Assembly: GCF_001467945.1 (NCBI RefSeq)
Contig: NZ_LNYQ01000006.1
Location: 1 to 64,000, forward strand
Direction of reading: 5' to 3'
Source: Legionella parisiensis
GTDB taxonomy: Bacteria; Pseudomonadota; Gammaproteobacteria; Legionellales; Legionellaceae
DNA length: 64,000 bases
The position numbers and the translations under genes are program-made. Positions within the stretch are counted from its first letter, which is position 1. The number at the start of each line of letters is the position of its first letter. Shown here piece after piece: positions 55,846-64,000 of this stretch. The notes under the pieces are model-generated. The model was not told where the DNA came from. It made no database searches and saw nothing but the letters and a program-made list of their open reading frames with translations.

Positions 55846-56939
55846 TGAATTTGATTACTCAATATGAAGCTGCGACTCATCGCGGTGAAATTGATGATGA
55901 TCCTTTACAACGTGAAATATTGATGCGTTTGCAGCATCTTGCCGATAGCGTCAGAAAATCGAATTCATCCTGGCTTTATCCATTCTTTAAATCGCAGGTC
56001 AAAGGCGTATATCTTTACGGGCCTGTTGGCGTAGGGAAAACATATTTAATTGATTTATTTTATGATTGCCTTGAAGAAAAAAAGAAGGCACGTTTTCATT
56101 TCCATCAGTTCATGCAACAAGTTGATACCAGGTTAAGACGATTGCAAGGGCAAAAAAATCCCCTTCGTAAAATTGCTAAAGAGTTAGCAAAAACGATACG
56201 GGTGCTTTGTTTTGATGAGTTTATGGTGCATGACGTTGCTTACGCCATGATTTTAGCTGAATTATTGCAAGCTTTGACTGCGCATGGTGTTATTTTGGTA
56301 ATTTCTTCGAATATTCCCCCAGATGACTTGTATCGAGATGGAGTTCATCGAAAACGATTTTTACCTGCGATCGCGGCAATTAAAGCTCATTGTGACGTGC
56401 TGCATTTAAATGAGCAAAGAGATTATCGTGTTGGGCGAACCCCTTTATTAGATGCATATTTATTTCCTTCAAATGAGCAAACTGCTCAAACTATGGAAAA
56501 ACAATTCGCACTTTTAGCGGGTGAATTTAAAGAAAATGGGATTATTACCATACAAAATCGTGAGATTCCTTATCTTAAACGTGCTGAAAAGGTAATTTGG
56601 TTTTCTTTTGATGTTCTATGTAATTTACCGCGCAGCCAATTGGATTACCTCGAGCTTGCGGACAGGTTTGATGCTATTTTTCTAAGCAACATACCTGCAT
56701 TAACAGTAAATCATACGTTACAAGCCATTATGTTCATTCATTTTATTGATGTGATGTACGATCGTGGAATTAATATTATCATTTCCGCAGAAGTTGCAGT
56801 TGATGAGCTGTATACCGAGGGTGAAATGAAAGAAACCTTTAAACGTACCTTAAGCCGCTTATTAGAAATGCAATCAGTGGATTATTTAGCACGCCATCCC
56901 AAAAGAGAGCTTCAGGTATTCATTGCAGATAATACTTAG
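55842..56939 (+). CDS. zapE: Cell division ATPase ZapE (AFG1 family)
   Basis: An AFG1-like AAA ATPase that in E. coli acts at the Z-ring during division. The 365 residues show GPVGVGKTYLID (Walker A, about 60-71), HFHQFM, LCFDEFMVHDVAYA (Walker B) and VISSNIPPDDLYRDG (sensor 1 region), then an IFLSNIPAL stretch. Normal length. The ATG pair at 55842 overlaps the hydrolase gene. Confidence 0.92.
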   Translation: MMNLITQYEAATHRGEIDDDPLQREILMRLQHLADSVRKSNSSWLYPFFKSQVKGVYLYGPVGVGKTYLIDLFYDCLEEKKKARFHFHQFMQQVDTRLRRLQGQKNPLRKIAKELAKTIRVLCFDEFMVHDVAYAMILAELLQALTAHGVILVISSNIPPDDLYRDGVHRKRFLPAIAAIKAHCDVLHLNEQRDYRVGRTPLLDAYLFPSNEQTAQTMEKQFALLAGEFKENGIITIQNREIPYLKRAEKVIWFSFDVLCNLPRSQLDYLELADRFDAIFLSNIPALTVNHTLQAIMFIHFIDVMYDRGINIIISAEVAVDELYTEGEMKETFKRTLSRLLEMQSVDYLARHPKRELQVFIADNT

Positions 56940-57034
56940 TGGGAAATAAATGATGTGTTTGAATTTTTGCCTCATTTTTACTCACACTACGGATGAATCA
57001 AATAAAAATAAATGTATATTTTTTTTCTTATTTG

Positions 57035-57053
57035 AGAATGATTCTCGATTTCA
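57035..57053 (+). promoter_or_regulatory. Fur box upstream of feoA
   Basis: The perfect palindrome GAGAATGATTCTC (57035-57047), extended by GATTTC, matches the Fur core GAATGATTnTC arrangement. It lies about 50-60 nt before the feoA start, where iron-bound Fur would block transcription. Iron-repressed expression of the feo operon is inferred. Confidence 0.7.
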
Positions 57054-57095
57054 TTTATGCTAAAATTAGTTTATTTCACGCATTGCTGTTAGGAC

Positions 57096-57326
57096 ATGAT
57101 AAAAATTACAGAGCTAGTACAAGGTGATAAAGTACGATTAACCAGTTTTGGCACAACCGAGATGCAGTACAGGCGTAGACTTTTATCTTTAGGTGTGACT
57201 TGTGGTACAGAGCTTTTAGTTGTCCGAATCGCTCCTTTAGGATGCCCTATACAAATTGAAGTCAGAGGAACTGCTTTAACGTTGCGCAAGGAAGAGGCGA
57301 GTCAATTGATTTTGGAGCGTATATGA
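57096..57326 (+). CDS. feoA: Ferrous iron transport protein FeoA
   Basis: A 76-residue SH3-like cytoplasmic protein that binds and assists FeoB. It contains LVQGDKVRLTSFG, RRRLLSLGVTCGTEL and RGTALTLRKEEASQL, the FeoA fold pattern. It overlaps feoB by 4 nt and follows the Fur box. Confidence 0.93.
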   Translation: MIKITELVQGDKVRLTSFGTTEMQYRRRLLSLGVTCGTELLVVRIAPLGCPIQIEVRGTALTLRKEEASQLILERI

Positions 57327-59575
57327 CTCATGTGCTGTTAATAGGTAATCCTAATTGCGGTAAAACTACTTTATTTAATGCATTGACTGGCGACAATCAA
57401 CGTATAGGAAACTGGTCGGGTGTTACGGTTGAAAAGAAAACAGGTGCGTTTCTCGTTGGCCAGCAACGATTCGAATTGACTGATTTGCCAGGAGTTTATT
57501 CTCTAGTAGCTAATGCGGATGGCATCAGTCAGGATGAGCAAATCGCTGCTCAGTCTATTGCCACTATGGAGGCAGATTGCATCATTAATGTGATCGATGC
57601 CTGTCATCTCGAACGGCATTTGTATTTAACCACCCAAATCCTGGAATTAGGTAAACCGGTAGTACTGGCACTCAATATGATGGACATTGCCCAGCAAAGG
57701 GGTATATCCATAGATCCAAATGCTTTATCACAACAATTAGGTTGCCCTGTTATTGCTATCCAGGCTCATAAAAAGATAGGTATTTTCCAGCTGACACAAG
57801 AACTGACTCGAATGCCACAGACGATTATTCCGTGGGCATTGCCTGTATCTAAATCCATACAAAAGACATTAATGACCCTGGAAGAAACATTAATTCGTGA
57901 AGGTTATAGCCAATCGCTTGCTTATTATTATGCACGCAGACTTGCAGAGGGAGATGGATTGTTATTCGGCAAAGAGATTATTAAGGATTTGACTTTATTG
58001 AACGAAACGGAATCCAGTCTCGATATCGTGTTAGCCGATGCCCGATATCAGGAAATACACAGCCTGGTTATGAATGTACAGAAAAAGAGCAGTGATGCCA
58101 GTGAGCATTTTACTGCGAAACTCGATAAGATTATGTTGCATCGCTTTTTCGCCCTTCCTATATTTTTTGCCATGATGTATTTGATGTTTTTATTTGCAAT
58201 TAATGTAGGTGGTGCGTTTCAAGATTTCTTTGATATCAGTACTGATACATTATTTGTACAAGGCACTGCCTGGTTATTACAACAGATTGATGCGCCCAAT
58301 TGGGTGATTGCTTTATTGGCAAATGGAGTGGGGAAAGGAATTAATACCACGTTAACGTTTATCCCCGTTATTGCTGCGATGTTCTTTTTCTTATCTTTGC
58401 TGGAAACTTCAGGGTATATGGCAAGAGCGGCTTTTGTGGTGGATAAAGCAATGAGGGCAATGGGTTTACCTGGCAAGTCTTTTGTGCCGATGATTGTTGG
58501 TTTTGGTTGCAACGTTCCTGCGATTATGGCAGCTCGTACCTTAGATTCAGAGCGGGATCGGTTATTGACAGTAATGATGAGTCCTTTTATGTCATGTAGC
58601 GCACGTCTAGCCATTTACGCTGTATTCGTCGCTGCATTTTTCCCTTCCGGTGGACAAAACATCGTGTTTTCTTTGTATCTTATAGGAATTTTAATGGCTG
58701 TATTAACAGGATTTATCTTGCGAAAATCCATGTTAAAAGGAAATGCCTCCCCATTAATTTTGGAGCTTCCTGCTTACCATAAACCTGCACTCAAGCGATT
58801 ATTTAAAGAAACTTTTATGCGACTGCGTTTTTTTATAGTACGGGCAGGTAAGTTAATTGTGCCAATTTGTGTTATTTTAGGAGGCTTAAATGCCATTACT
58901 TTGAATGGTGGAATTAATTCGGGTGAAGCCAGTACTCAATCATTATTGTCTTTAATGGGGCAATGGATTACTCCTTTATTTGCACCTATGGGGATTCATC
59001 AAGATAATTGGCCTGCGACAGTAGGTCTGCTAACAGGTATGTTAGCCAAAGAGGTAGTGGTTGGTACGTTAAATTCACTGTATGCACAGATAGGCCATGT
59101 GGGTCAAATTGCCTCTGCGCACTTTGATTTTTTAGAAGGCATGAAGGAAGCCTTTTGGTCTATTCCGCAGAATTTAGTTCAACTCGGTTCTGCTTTGTTA
59201 AATCCTGTATTAGCTAGTGCAGCAGATAATCCAGTATCTCAGTCAGTATATGGAATAATGGTACAGCGCTTTGATGGAAAGATAGGGGCGTATGCGTATC
59301 TTTTATTTGTTCTACTTTATATTCCCTGTGTCTCTACCATGGCGGTAATTCGCCAAGAAGCAAATAGGAAATATATGTGGATTTCTGTAGTTTGGTCTTT
59401 TGTTATTGCTTATATCGCAGCTGTTTCATTTTATCAAGTGGCTAAATGGATTCAGAGTTCGGAACACAATATTCTCGGAATTATAATATTTTTATTCGTT
59501 TTATTTTTTGCTATCGGGCTGCGCCAATACACCAAACGCGGCACAAGGAGGAACCATGTTGTTGCAAATACGTAA
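57323..59575 (+). CDS. feoB: Ferrous iron transporter FeoB
   Basis: The inner-membrane Fe2+ importer of 750 residues. The N-terminal G-protein domain has GNPNCGKTTLFN (G1), WSGVTVEKK (G2), DLPGVYS (G3) and NMMD (G4). A helical GDI region follows, then about eight to ten membrane helices. The Gate motifs include SGYMARAAFVVDKAMRAMGL, GFGCNVPAIMAARTL and SPFMSCSARLAIY, with the conserved Cys of the pore. FeoB is needed for intracellular growth in L. pneumophila under iron limitation. In operon with feoA and feoC. Confidence 0.97.
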   Translation: MTHVLLIGNPNCGKTTLFNALTGDNQRIGNWSGVTVEKKTGAFLVGQQRFELTDLPGVYSLVANADGISQDEQIAAQSIATMEADCIINVIDACHLERHLYLTTQILELGKPVVLALNMMDIAQQRGISIDPNALSQQLGCPVIAIQAHKKIGIFQLTQELTRMPQTIIPWALPVSKSIQKTLMTLEETLIREGYSQSLAYYYARRLAEGDGLLFGKEIIKDLTLLNETESSLDIVLADARYQEIHSLVMNVQKKSSDASEHFTAKLDKIMLHRFFALPIFFAMMYLMFLFAINVGGAFQDFFDISTDTLFVQGTAWLLQQIDAPNWVIALLANGVGKGINTTLTFIPVIAAMFFFLSLLETSGYMARAAFVVDKAMRAMGLPGKSFVPMIVGFGCNVPAIMAARTLDSERDRLLTVMMSPFMSCSARLAIYAVFVAAFFPSGGQNIVFSLYLIGILMAVLTGFILRKSMLKGNASPLILELPAYHKPALKRLFKETFMRLRFFIVRAGKLIVPICVILGGLNAITLNGGINSGEASTQSLLSLMGQWITPLFAPMGIHQDNWPATVGLLTGMLAKEVVVGTLNSLYAQIGHVGQIASAHFDFLEGMKEAFWSIPQNLVQLGSALLNPVLASAADNPVSQSVYGIMVQRFDGKIGAYAYLLFVLLYIPCVSTMAVIRQEANRKYMWISVVWSFVIAYIAAVSFYQVAKWIQSSEHNILGIIIFLFVLFFAIGLRQYTKRGTRRNHVVANT

Positions 59576-59774
59576 TTACATCTGTCGTGAAGGTTTAGTA
59601 AGCACCCAACAATTGACTCGAGAGTTTCGCTTGGATCTCCCTGCATTACAACCTATGCTTGATCTATGGATAGGAAAGGGCGTAATCCGTAAGTGCCAGG
59701 AAAAAGCGAATTGTCAAAGCACATGCTTTAAGTGTCGCTCTAACTCCCCTGAATACTATCAATATCTTTTGTAA
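59556..59774 (+). CDS. feoC: FeoC-like winged-helix protein
   Basis: A 72-residue protein with a winged-helix core (MLLQIRNYICREGLVSTQQL) and four cysteines at 47, 53, 57 and 60 (C-x5-C-x3-C-x2-C), as in the iron-sulfur or metal-binding loop of FeoC. Start ATG 59556 with AAGGAGG just upstream, inside the feoB end. FeoC stabilises FeoB in enterobacteria. Confidence 0.85.
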   Translation: MLLQIRNYICREGLVSTQQLTREFRLDLPALQPMLDLWIGKGVIRKCQEKANCQSTCFKCRSNSPEYYQYLL

Positions 59775-59899
59775 TTTGTTGGGCGCTCTGGTTACATTTT
59801 TTTACGGGTTTTTTACGTAAGTTATTTTAACTTTCGTGCTCATTCACCAAATTTGGGCTAATATAATAATCATATAGTCTTGATAAATGCGGTATACAC

Positions 59900-60571
59900 A
59901 TGGCTGATGAATCAGATACTCCTATCACTGAAGAAAACACAGATTCTTCTGATAGTGAACAAAACTTCGAATTTTTAGATAACGAGAACAGCATCGATTT
60001 TCGTAAGTTGCAAATGGAAGAGGATTTAAATGATCCTGTAACTTTAGTAGAACGGGTTTATCAAATCTGGTGGCATTGGGCCGATTTTGAGCTTTATATT
60101 GTATCTCCGGTTATTGATATTGTTTCTCCTCCCATATTTCTCAAACCGGAACTTATTCCAGGAACAAATGAGTATGAATTTGTATATCCTATTCTTGATG
60201 CTGGCTCAAAATTGTCTACTTCTAAAAGTGAAGAGATGCTCTCTGCTGGCATGTCCATGTACAAGCTCTATATGACCATAGAAAAAATGATCTATATACT
60301 CGTGGAGCGTTTAAAAGAAGGAGGCATTGATAAAGAAACTGAAGTGCAAGTAGCGTTCGGCGGACATTTGCTTCCCCAAAGAAAAGCTTTTGAATCAATT
60401 ATCAATTTGCCTTATAACGTTGTGGTAACTAACTTTGATCCAGGCGCATGGGGTGAGCGTTATTTACAAATTGTCAAGCAAAATGCAGATAAGTATGGGT
60501 ATCCTGCTGAATCCCCGCGCGATACATTCAGACAGCCTCATAAAGGTCCTAGCTCAGGTCCTAAAAGATAG
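59900..60571 (+). CDS. Hypothetical protein, unrecognised
   Basis: A 223-residue protein I do not recognise. The first ~45 residues are acidic and Ser-rich (likely disordered). Then comes an aromatic stretch (VYQIWWHWADFELYI), a Pro-rich turn, a helical middle (MSMYKLYMTIEKMIYILVERL) and a globular C-terminal half (VQVAFGGHLLPQRKAFESII, FDPGAWGERYLQ). The end is basic and Pro-rich. There are no membrane helices or signal peptide. It follows feoC by 125 nt with its own start ATG. A hairpin-plus-T element overlaps its end. Confidence 0.6.
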   Translation: MADESDTPITEENTDSSDSEQNFEFLDNENSIDFRKLQMEEDLNDPVTLVERVYQIWWHWADFELYIVSPVIDIVSPPIFLKPELIPGTNEYEFVYPILDAGSKLSTSKSEEMLSAGMSMYKLYMTIEKMIYILVERLKEGGIDKETEVQVAFGGHLLPQRKAFESIINLPYNVVVTNFDPGAWGERYLQIVKQNADKYGYPAESPRDTFRQPHKGPSSGPKR

Positions 60572-60611
60572 AACTTTTATCTGAAGATCCCTGACCTGAG
60601 CTGAGGTTTTT
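60551..60611 (+). terminator. Inverted repeat across the end of the 59900 gene
   Basis: AGCTCAGGTC (60551-60560, inside the last codons) pairs with GACCTGAGCT (60593-60602). A nested AGATA/TATCT hairpin lies in the loop and GAGGTTTTT follows. It is placed between convergent genes and probably ends the plus-strand transcript. Confidence 0.5.
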
Positions 60612-60632
60612 CAATTTTCAAATGAAATTGGA

Positions 60633-62096
60633 TTAAAGCTCTGCTTTAATGGAAGTGGTTTCATTTTTACGGCAATGCTCATCAATGTAATCAATGCAAA
60701 CCTTTAATCCCTTGTCAACTCCGTTCATAGCTTTTAATTGATTCACCGCTTCACTTGCTGTTTTATTCCTGACATCTTCTGCTGTTTCTTTGTCTGCTTG
60801 TTTTACTCTGGCAAGTATTGTTTTTACCTGCTTTAAATGGGTATTAAATAAATGACTCATAGTGGTGTGATGATCACAGTAGTCTGTAAGTATTGTTTTT
60901 GTCAGGGCTAATGGATCGCGTTCTAAGTGATGCTGATGCATTAGTTCATAGGAGAGATAACTGGTAATTTCATGATTCTCTGCGTGCTGTGCAATTTGAA
61001 ACGCATTTTTAATGAAAGAAAGAGATGGTTTATTCTGCTCATCTAAATTGCACAGCAGCTGGACAACATCAATGCGCCCTATTCGGGCAGCAACGAGCAG
61101 CAAACTACCAGCAGTTCTTTTGTCGGGCGGCATAAAACTGCAAAGTGCCTTAAAAACGTCCTTTGGAGGATTTCCCCCTACTGTCGTTAATGCATAGGTT
61201 AATGCACAATTCATTGCGTTTTGAGAGGGTTTACCCCATTGGTCTTGAATGAAATAATTCAAAAGCTGTTCCCACTCTCCATATTGGGCTGATAGGATGA
61301 AGTGTTTATTGGTCCGTCTCTGTAGAATATATAATGCTTTATCCACTAGCTCTTTATCAGGTACATTTGCCGGTGGATGTATGTTTATAATGGCTTTAAT
61401 TGCCTCACATATCTTAGAAGAGGACTCTATATCACCATGACGTTCATATCGTATCATCCTTAATAGAGCGAGTTCTAAGCTTGAATTGATTGCTCTTTTA
61501 GTAGGGTGGGGTGCTGGAGGAGCTAAGCGTGCAAGAGCGATGACAGATTCCCAATTCTTGGTTTGAAGTGCTGTTACTGTTGCAAGCTCGAATACTCTGT
61601 CCACGGCGATATGACTTGGTTGACGAGTTAGGATAGTCTTGTTTAAAAGAGCGAACACAAAATCCCAATTACTTGTTTTAGTTGCTGTTAATCCTGCATT
61701 CGCTAATATCTTGTCTATAACTTCCTGACTTGGTTTACGTGCTGGAGCAGTTAAGTTTGCGATGGCGATAAAAAATTCCCAATTATTGATTTTAGCCGCA
61801 ACCATTGCCGCTTGTTCTAACGCGTAATCTGTAATTTTTTGACTTGGTTGAGGAGTTGTTGATTTTAAGCTGCATAACATGATGACAATGTTCCATCGTT
61901 TCTTAGCCTCTTCCGTTGAAACTCGAGATGCTGCAGCTATTGCTGCTTCTACTGCTTTGTCAATCACTTCGGGCCGAATTTTGGCCATGGCTAAAGCTGA
62001 TTTTATATACTGACGGCTGTTTATGGTCCGAAAAAGTCCTCTGGAGGCGAGGTCTACTAGTCTTACTTCTTGTGAATTAAATTCAATTTCTGGCAT
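60633..62096 (-). CDS. Helical-repeat protein with 38-residue units, candidate effector
   Basis: A 487-residue soluble protein. Between residues 84 and 197 three units of exactly 38 residues follow one another, each starting PSQ/PSH and carrying an NWE/NWD core (KINNWEFF, KTSNWDFV, QTKNWESV). A less perfect unit precedes and another follows. About residues 325-390 look ankyrin-like (LLLVAARIGRIDVVQLLCNL). A charged coiled region ends in KNETTSIKAEL. Such repeat proteins are common Dot/Icm substrates in Legionella, but no homologue is named here. It is divergent from the 62272 gene. Confidence 0.6.
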   Translation of the reverse strand: MPEIEFNSQEVRLVDLASRGLFRTINSRQYIKSALAMAKIRPEVIDKAVEAAIAAASRVSTEEAKKRWNIVIMLCSLKSTTPQPSQKITDYALEQAAMVAAKINNWEFFIAIANLTAPARKPSQEVIDKILANAGLTATKTSNWDFVFALLNKTILTRQPSHIAVDRVFELATVTALQTKNWESVIALARLAPPAPHPTKRAINSSLELALLRMIRYERHGDIESSSKICEAIKAIINIHPPANVPDKELVDKALYILQRRTNKHFILSAQYGEWEQLLNYFIQDQWGKPSQNAMNCALTYALTTVGGNPPKDVFKALCSFMPPDKRTAGSLLLVAARIGRIDVVQLLCNLDEQNKPSLSFIKNAFQIAQHAENHEITSYLSYELMHQHHLERDPLALTKTILTDYCDHHTTMSHLFNTHLKQVKTILARVKQADKETAEDVRNKTASEAVNQLKAMNGVDKGLKVCIDYIDEHCRKNETTSIKAEL

Positions 62097-62271
62097 GGAG
62101 TACTAACCTATAAAAATTAAAGCGCATTTATTATACAATAAGTTCTTCTTAAGTAGCTAGGCAAGCCAGTAATTCATATTGACATCTGCTGTAAGTTGTT
62201 TTCCATGAAATCGAAGTAGAGCCTCACCTGAACTATAATTAAATTTAGGAATTTCCCTCTAGAGTAAATTT

Positions 62272-63618
62272 GTGCGTGATTTAGCTAAATATGAAGCGAT
62301 ACGTGATTTTATAAGAACTTTAAATGAGCAAGAAATAATTGACCTCATCATTAACTTAATGCCCAATGAAATACAAAAAAGAACTCGGGACTTATTTAAC
62401 TCCGGATTATCCTTTGAATCAAGTGATATACAAAATGCCCTTAAATTACTTTTATATTTAAAAGAAGTAAAAAAAATTGATATTCTCGATGATAGATGGC
62501 TGGATATAGCAATAAAATTTCCTCTTTATCAGGAAAAAATAAAAAAATTAACTGACATAGAGCATCATATTTTAGTTAGCGACCCGATAGTATCTTGGTT
62601 ACTTAGTAGTGAGGTTTTTCAACTTTTAACCTCCAGTTCTTCAAAAACCACGCTCCATAAAGCAGCTGAAAGAGCACAAGAAACCGATGCAGTTTCTCGC
62701 GTCGGCACAAATAGGGCAAAACAAATTATTGGCAAAACAGTGGCAGTAGCACCAGAAGTTTATCATTGCAACGTTGCATTGATTAAAATAACGAATTCAG
62801 AAGGAAGAAATGAGACCTTTATGGTGCATTTAAATCCTAAACGAATAACCTGCCCAGGCGAATACCAAGACGAGAATGGTTATGTACTGTGGCTCGATCA
62901 GTATAGTGGAACCCCTGAATCATCTGATAAAGCTTATTATGATGCAATAAAGTCATTAAAGCCGGGGGATAAAGTAGATATTAAAATGTTTAGAGGCAGC
63001 ATTTCTTTTGATGACTCAAATGAAATAGAGCGATTAAAAGATAAATTAACTCAAATGAAAGTTCAGCATGATATAAATATTATTCATGTACCTTCGAGTA
63101 CAACACGTTATAATCTTGCGTATAGTCCGGCTGAAGATAAAGTTCTAATTTGGCGAGGGCATCACAGAATAAAGGATAGTTTTTTGGAAATTAGTCATAT
63201 TTTCTCTAAAAATCCGTCACTCCATGAAAAAGGAATAACTTCTTTTAAAAATCGTTTCATTGATTATTATCAAACGCTACATGCAGCAGGTTTTACTCAG
63301 GAAGAAGCAGCTAAAAAAGCAATTGAAAAATATATTTCTGTGAGAGAGTCTTGGCTAGAGTATAAATTGCCTTTTCGAGGAGGATTGAAACTCTTTTTTA
63401 CCAGAGAGCAGACACAAATAAATTTAGGTATTGCCCGACAGTTAATTCAAGGTGTTTCCAACATAGAAAGTTTAGATACTGATAAATTGAGCAATGGGCA
63501 TCTGAGAGAGTTAATTACGGTCATTAATAATGATAAGAAGGATTATTTAGAATTAAAAGAGAGGCTTTCTTCGGAGTACAATGAGAAGGACCGCTCACTA
63601 AACCCAGACCTTATATAA
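62272..63618 (+). CDS. Hypothetical protein, candidate effector
   Basis: A 448-residue soluble protein with no family I recognise and no signal peptide. The first ~120 residues are helical with a mixed charge pattern. Residues about 150-280 look like a mixed alpha-beta domain (TVAVAPEVYHCNVALIKI, MVHLNPKRITCPGEY). The last ~100 are helical and acidic (YLELKERLSSEYNEKD), similar in feel to the glutamate-rich ends of Dot/Icm substrates. Start GTG 62272. It shares its 175-nt promoter region with the divergent repeat protein. Confidence 0.55.
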   Translation: MRDLAKYEAIRDFIRTLNEQEIIDLIINLMPNEIQKRTRDLFNSGLSFESSDIQNALKLLLYLKEVKKIDILDDRWLDIAIKFPLYQEKIKKLTDIEHHILVSDPIVSWLLSSEVFQLLTSSSSKTTLHKAAERAQETDAVSRVGTNRAKQIIGKTVAVAPEVYHCNVALIKITNSEGRNETFMVHLNPKRITCPGEYQDENGYVLWLDQYSGTPESSDKAYYDAIKSLKPGDKVDIKMFRGSISFDDSNEIERLKDKLTQMKVQHDINIIHVPSSTTRYNLAYSPAEDKVLIWRGHHRIKDSFLEISHIFSKNPSLHEKGITSFKNRFIDYYQTLHAAGFTQEEAAKKAIEKYISVRESWLEYKLPFRGGLKLFFTREQTQINLGIARQLIQGVSNIESLDTDKLSNGHLRELITVINNDKKDYLELKERLSSEYNEKDRSLNPDLI

Positions 63619-63787
63619 ATTAGTCTCCATACTTCTTAATACATATGTCTTGATTTTTGTAGGCATGCTATTCATAGTGCTGACGACTAAAGTCGTGGTG
63701 AAAATAACAACAAAAAAATAATGGATTCTTCACTCTATTACAGTGAATCAAAGTTTACTTTTGCTCGAATTCCATAGCGTCTTAATC

Positions 63788-63815
63788 TTGCGCGATAAAA
63801 ACAGAGTGCTATACT
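63788..63815 (+). promoter_or_regulatory. Possible promoter of sdhC
   Basis: TTGCGC (63788-63793) and TATACT (63810-63815), spacer 16 nt, 53 nt before the sdhC start. The sequence between 63619 and 63787 shows small palindromes (ACGAC/GTCGT; a GATTC...GAATC pair) but no gene. Confidence 0.45.
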
Positions 63816-63868
63816 TCGCATTTGTGCTTTATTTAATTAACCTTTTCTAATTAAGGAAGAAACTCACA

Positions 63869-64000
63869 GTGAACAAAAAAAGACCCGTTAATCTGGATTT
63901 GGGTAGCTTAAAATTTCCCCCTATGGCGATAGTGTCTATCTTACATAGGATTTCAGGGGTAGTTTTATTTTTACTGTTACCCATAATGTTGTATATTTTT
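63869..64000 (+). CDS. sdhC: Succinate dehydrogenase cytochrome b556 subunit, N-terminal part
   Basis: The membrane anchor of complex II that binds heme b and quinone. The 44 codons in the window read VNKKRPVNLDLGSLKFPPM, then ASILHR-like SILHRISG and the start of the first membrane helix. The RPVNLDL and SILHR segments are the family hallmark. The start is GTG 63869, after AAGGAAG. The gene runs off the window end, and sdhDAB would be expected next. Confidence 0.93.
   Translation, partial: MNKKRPVNLDLGSLKFPPMAIVSILHRISGVVLFLLLPIMLYIF

Overview
The window is chromosomal DNA of a Legionella species. It carries the complete region I of the Dot/Icm type IVB secretion system: icmX-icmW facing left, icmV-dotA facing right, and dotD-dotC-dotB facing left. 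Around it lie gammaproteobacterial housekeeping blocks in AT-rich DNA. Several start and stop codons differ from what I remember of L. pneumophila, and some accessory genes are unfamiliar to me, so I infer a non-pneumophila or divergent member of the genus.

Layout. 1-9.3 kb: the tail of a carboxylate-amine ligase, tRNA-Val(GAC), the translation block thrS-infC-rpmI-rplT-pheS-pheT-ihfA (infC starts at ATT), a 2Fe-2S ferredoxin, and rplM-rpsI. 9.4-20.6 kb: the cytochrome bc1 operon petABC, sspA-sspB, then nnrD-tsaE-amidase-mutL, miaA, a CHCC zinc-finger protein and a family 9 glycosyltransferase. 20.6-23.5 kb: a divergent P1B-type ATPase with an extra membrane tail. 23.8-29.4 kb: icmX, icmW, icmV, dotA. 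29.5-35.0 kb: an ankyrin-containing candidate effector, followed by a decayed stretch with a frameshifted reading frame, a PadR remnant beside a DUF2269 membrane protein, an IS6-family transposase remnant, a methyltransferase and a short DRE-TIM aldolase. 35.0-37.6 kb: dotB, dotC, dotD. 37.8-44.5 kb: rsmD, an inactive/active M16 peptidase pair, ftsY-ftsE-ftsX and rpoH. 44.6-46.5 kb: two alpha/beta hydrolases.

46.9-50.9 kb holds the most striking gene. It is a 1,335-residue membrane NRPS-like protein with one adenylation domain, one thiolation domain, three pairs of membrane segments and three hexapeptide-type modules. This is the layout of epsilon-poly-L-lysine synthetase, and the adenylation pocket reads D-A-E-S-I-G-T-I-I-K, close to the lysine signature I remember. 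Beyond it lie panC and panB, a tandem duplication whose first copy is a shredded acyltransferase and whose second is intact, a hydrolase, zapE, and a Fur-box-preceded feoA-feoB-feoC operon. The last 4 kb carry three unassigned proteins. One has 38-residue helical repeats and two look like possible Dot/Icm substrates. The window ends in the start of sdhC.

Functionally the window joins translation and respiration genes, the secretion machine and possible substrates for it, ferrous iron uptake, and a possible cationic homopolymer synthetase. A family of imperfect palindromes with GTAGCCTGG-type ends sits in several intergenic gaps.
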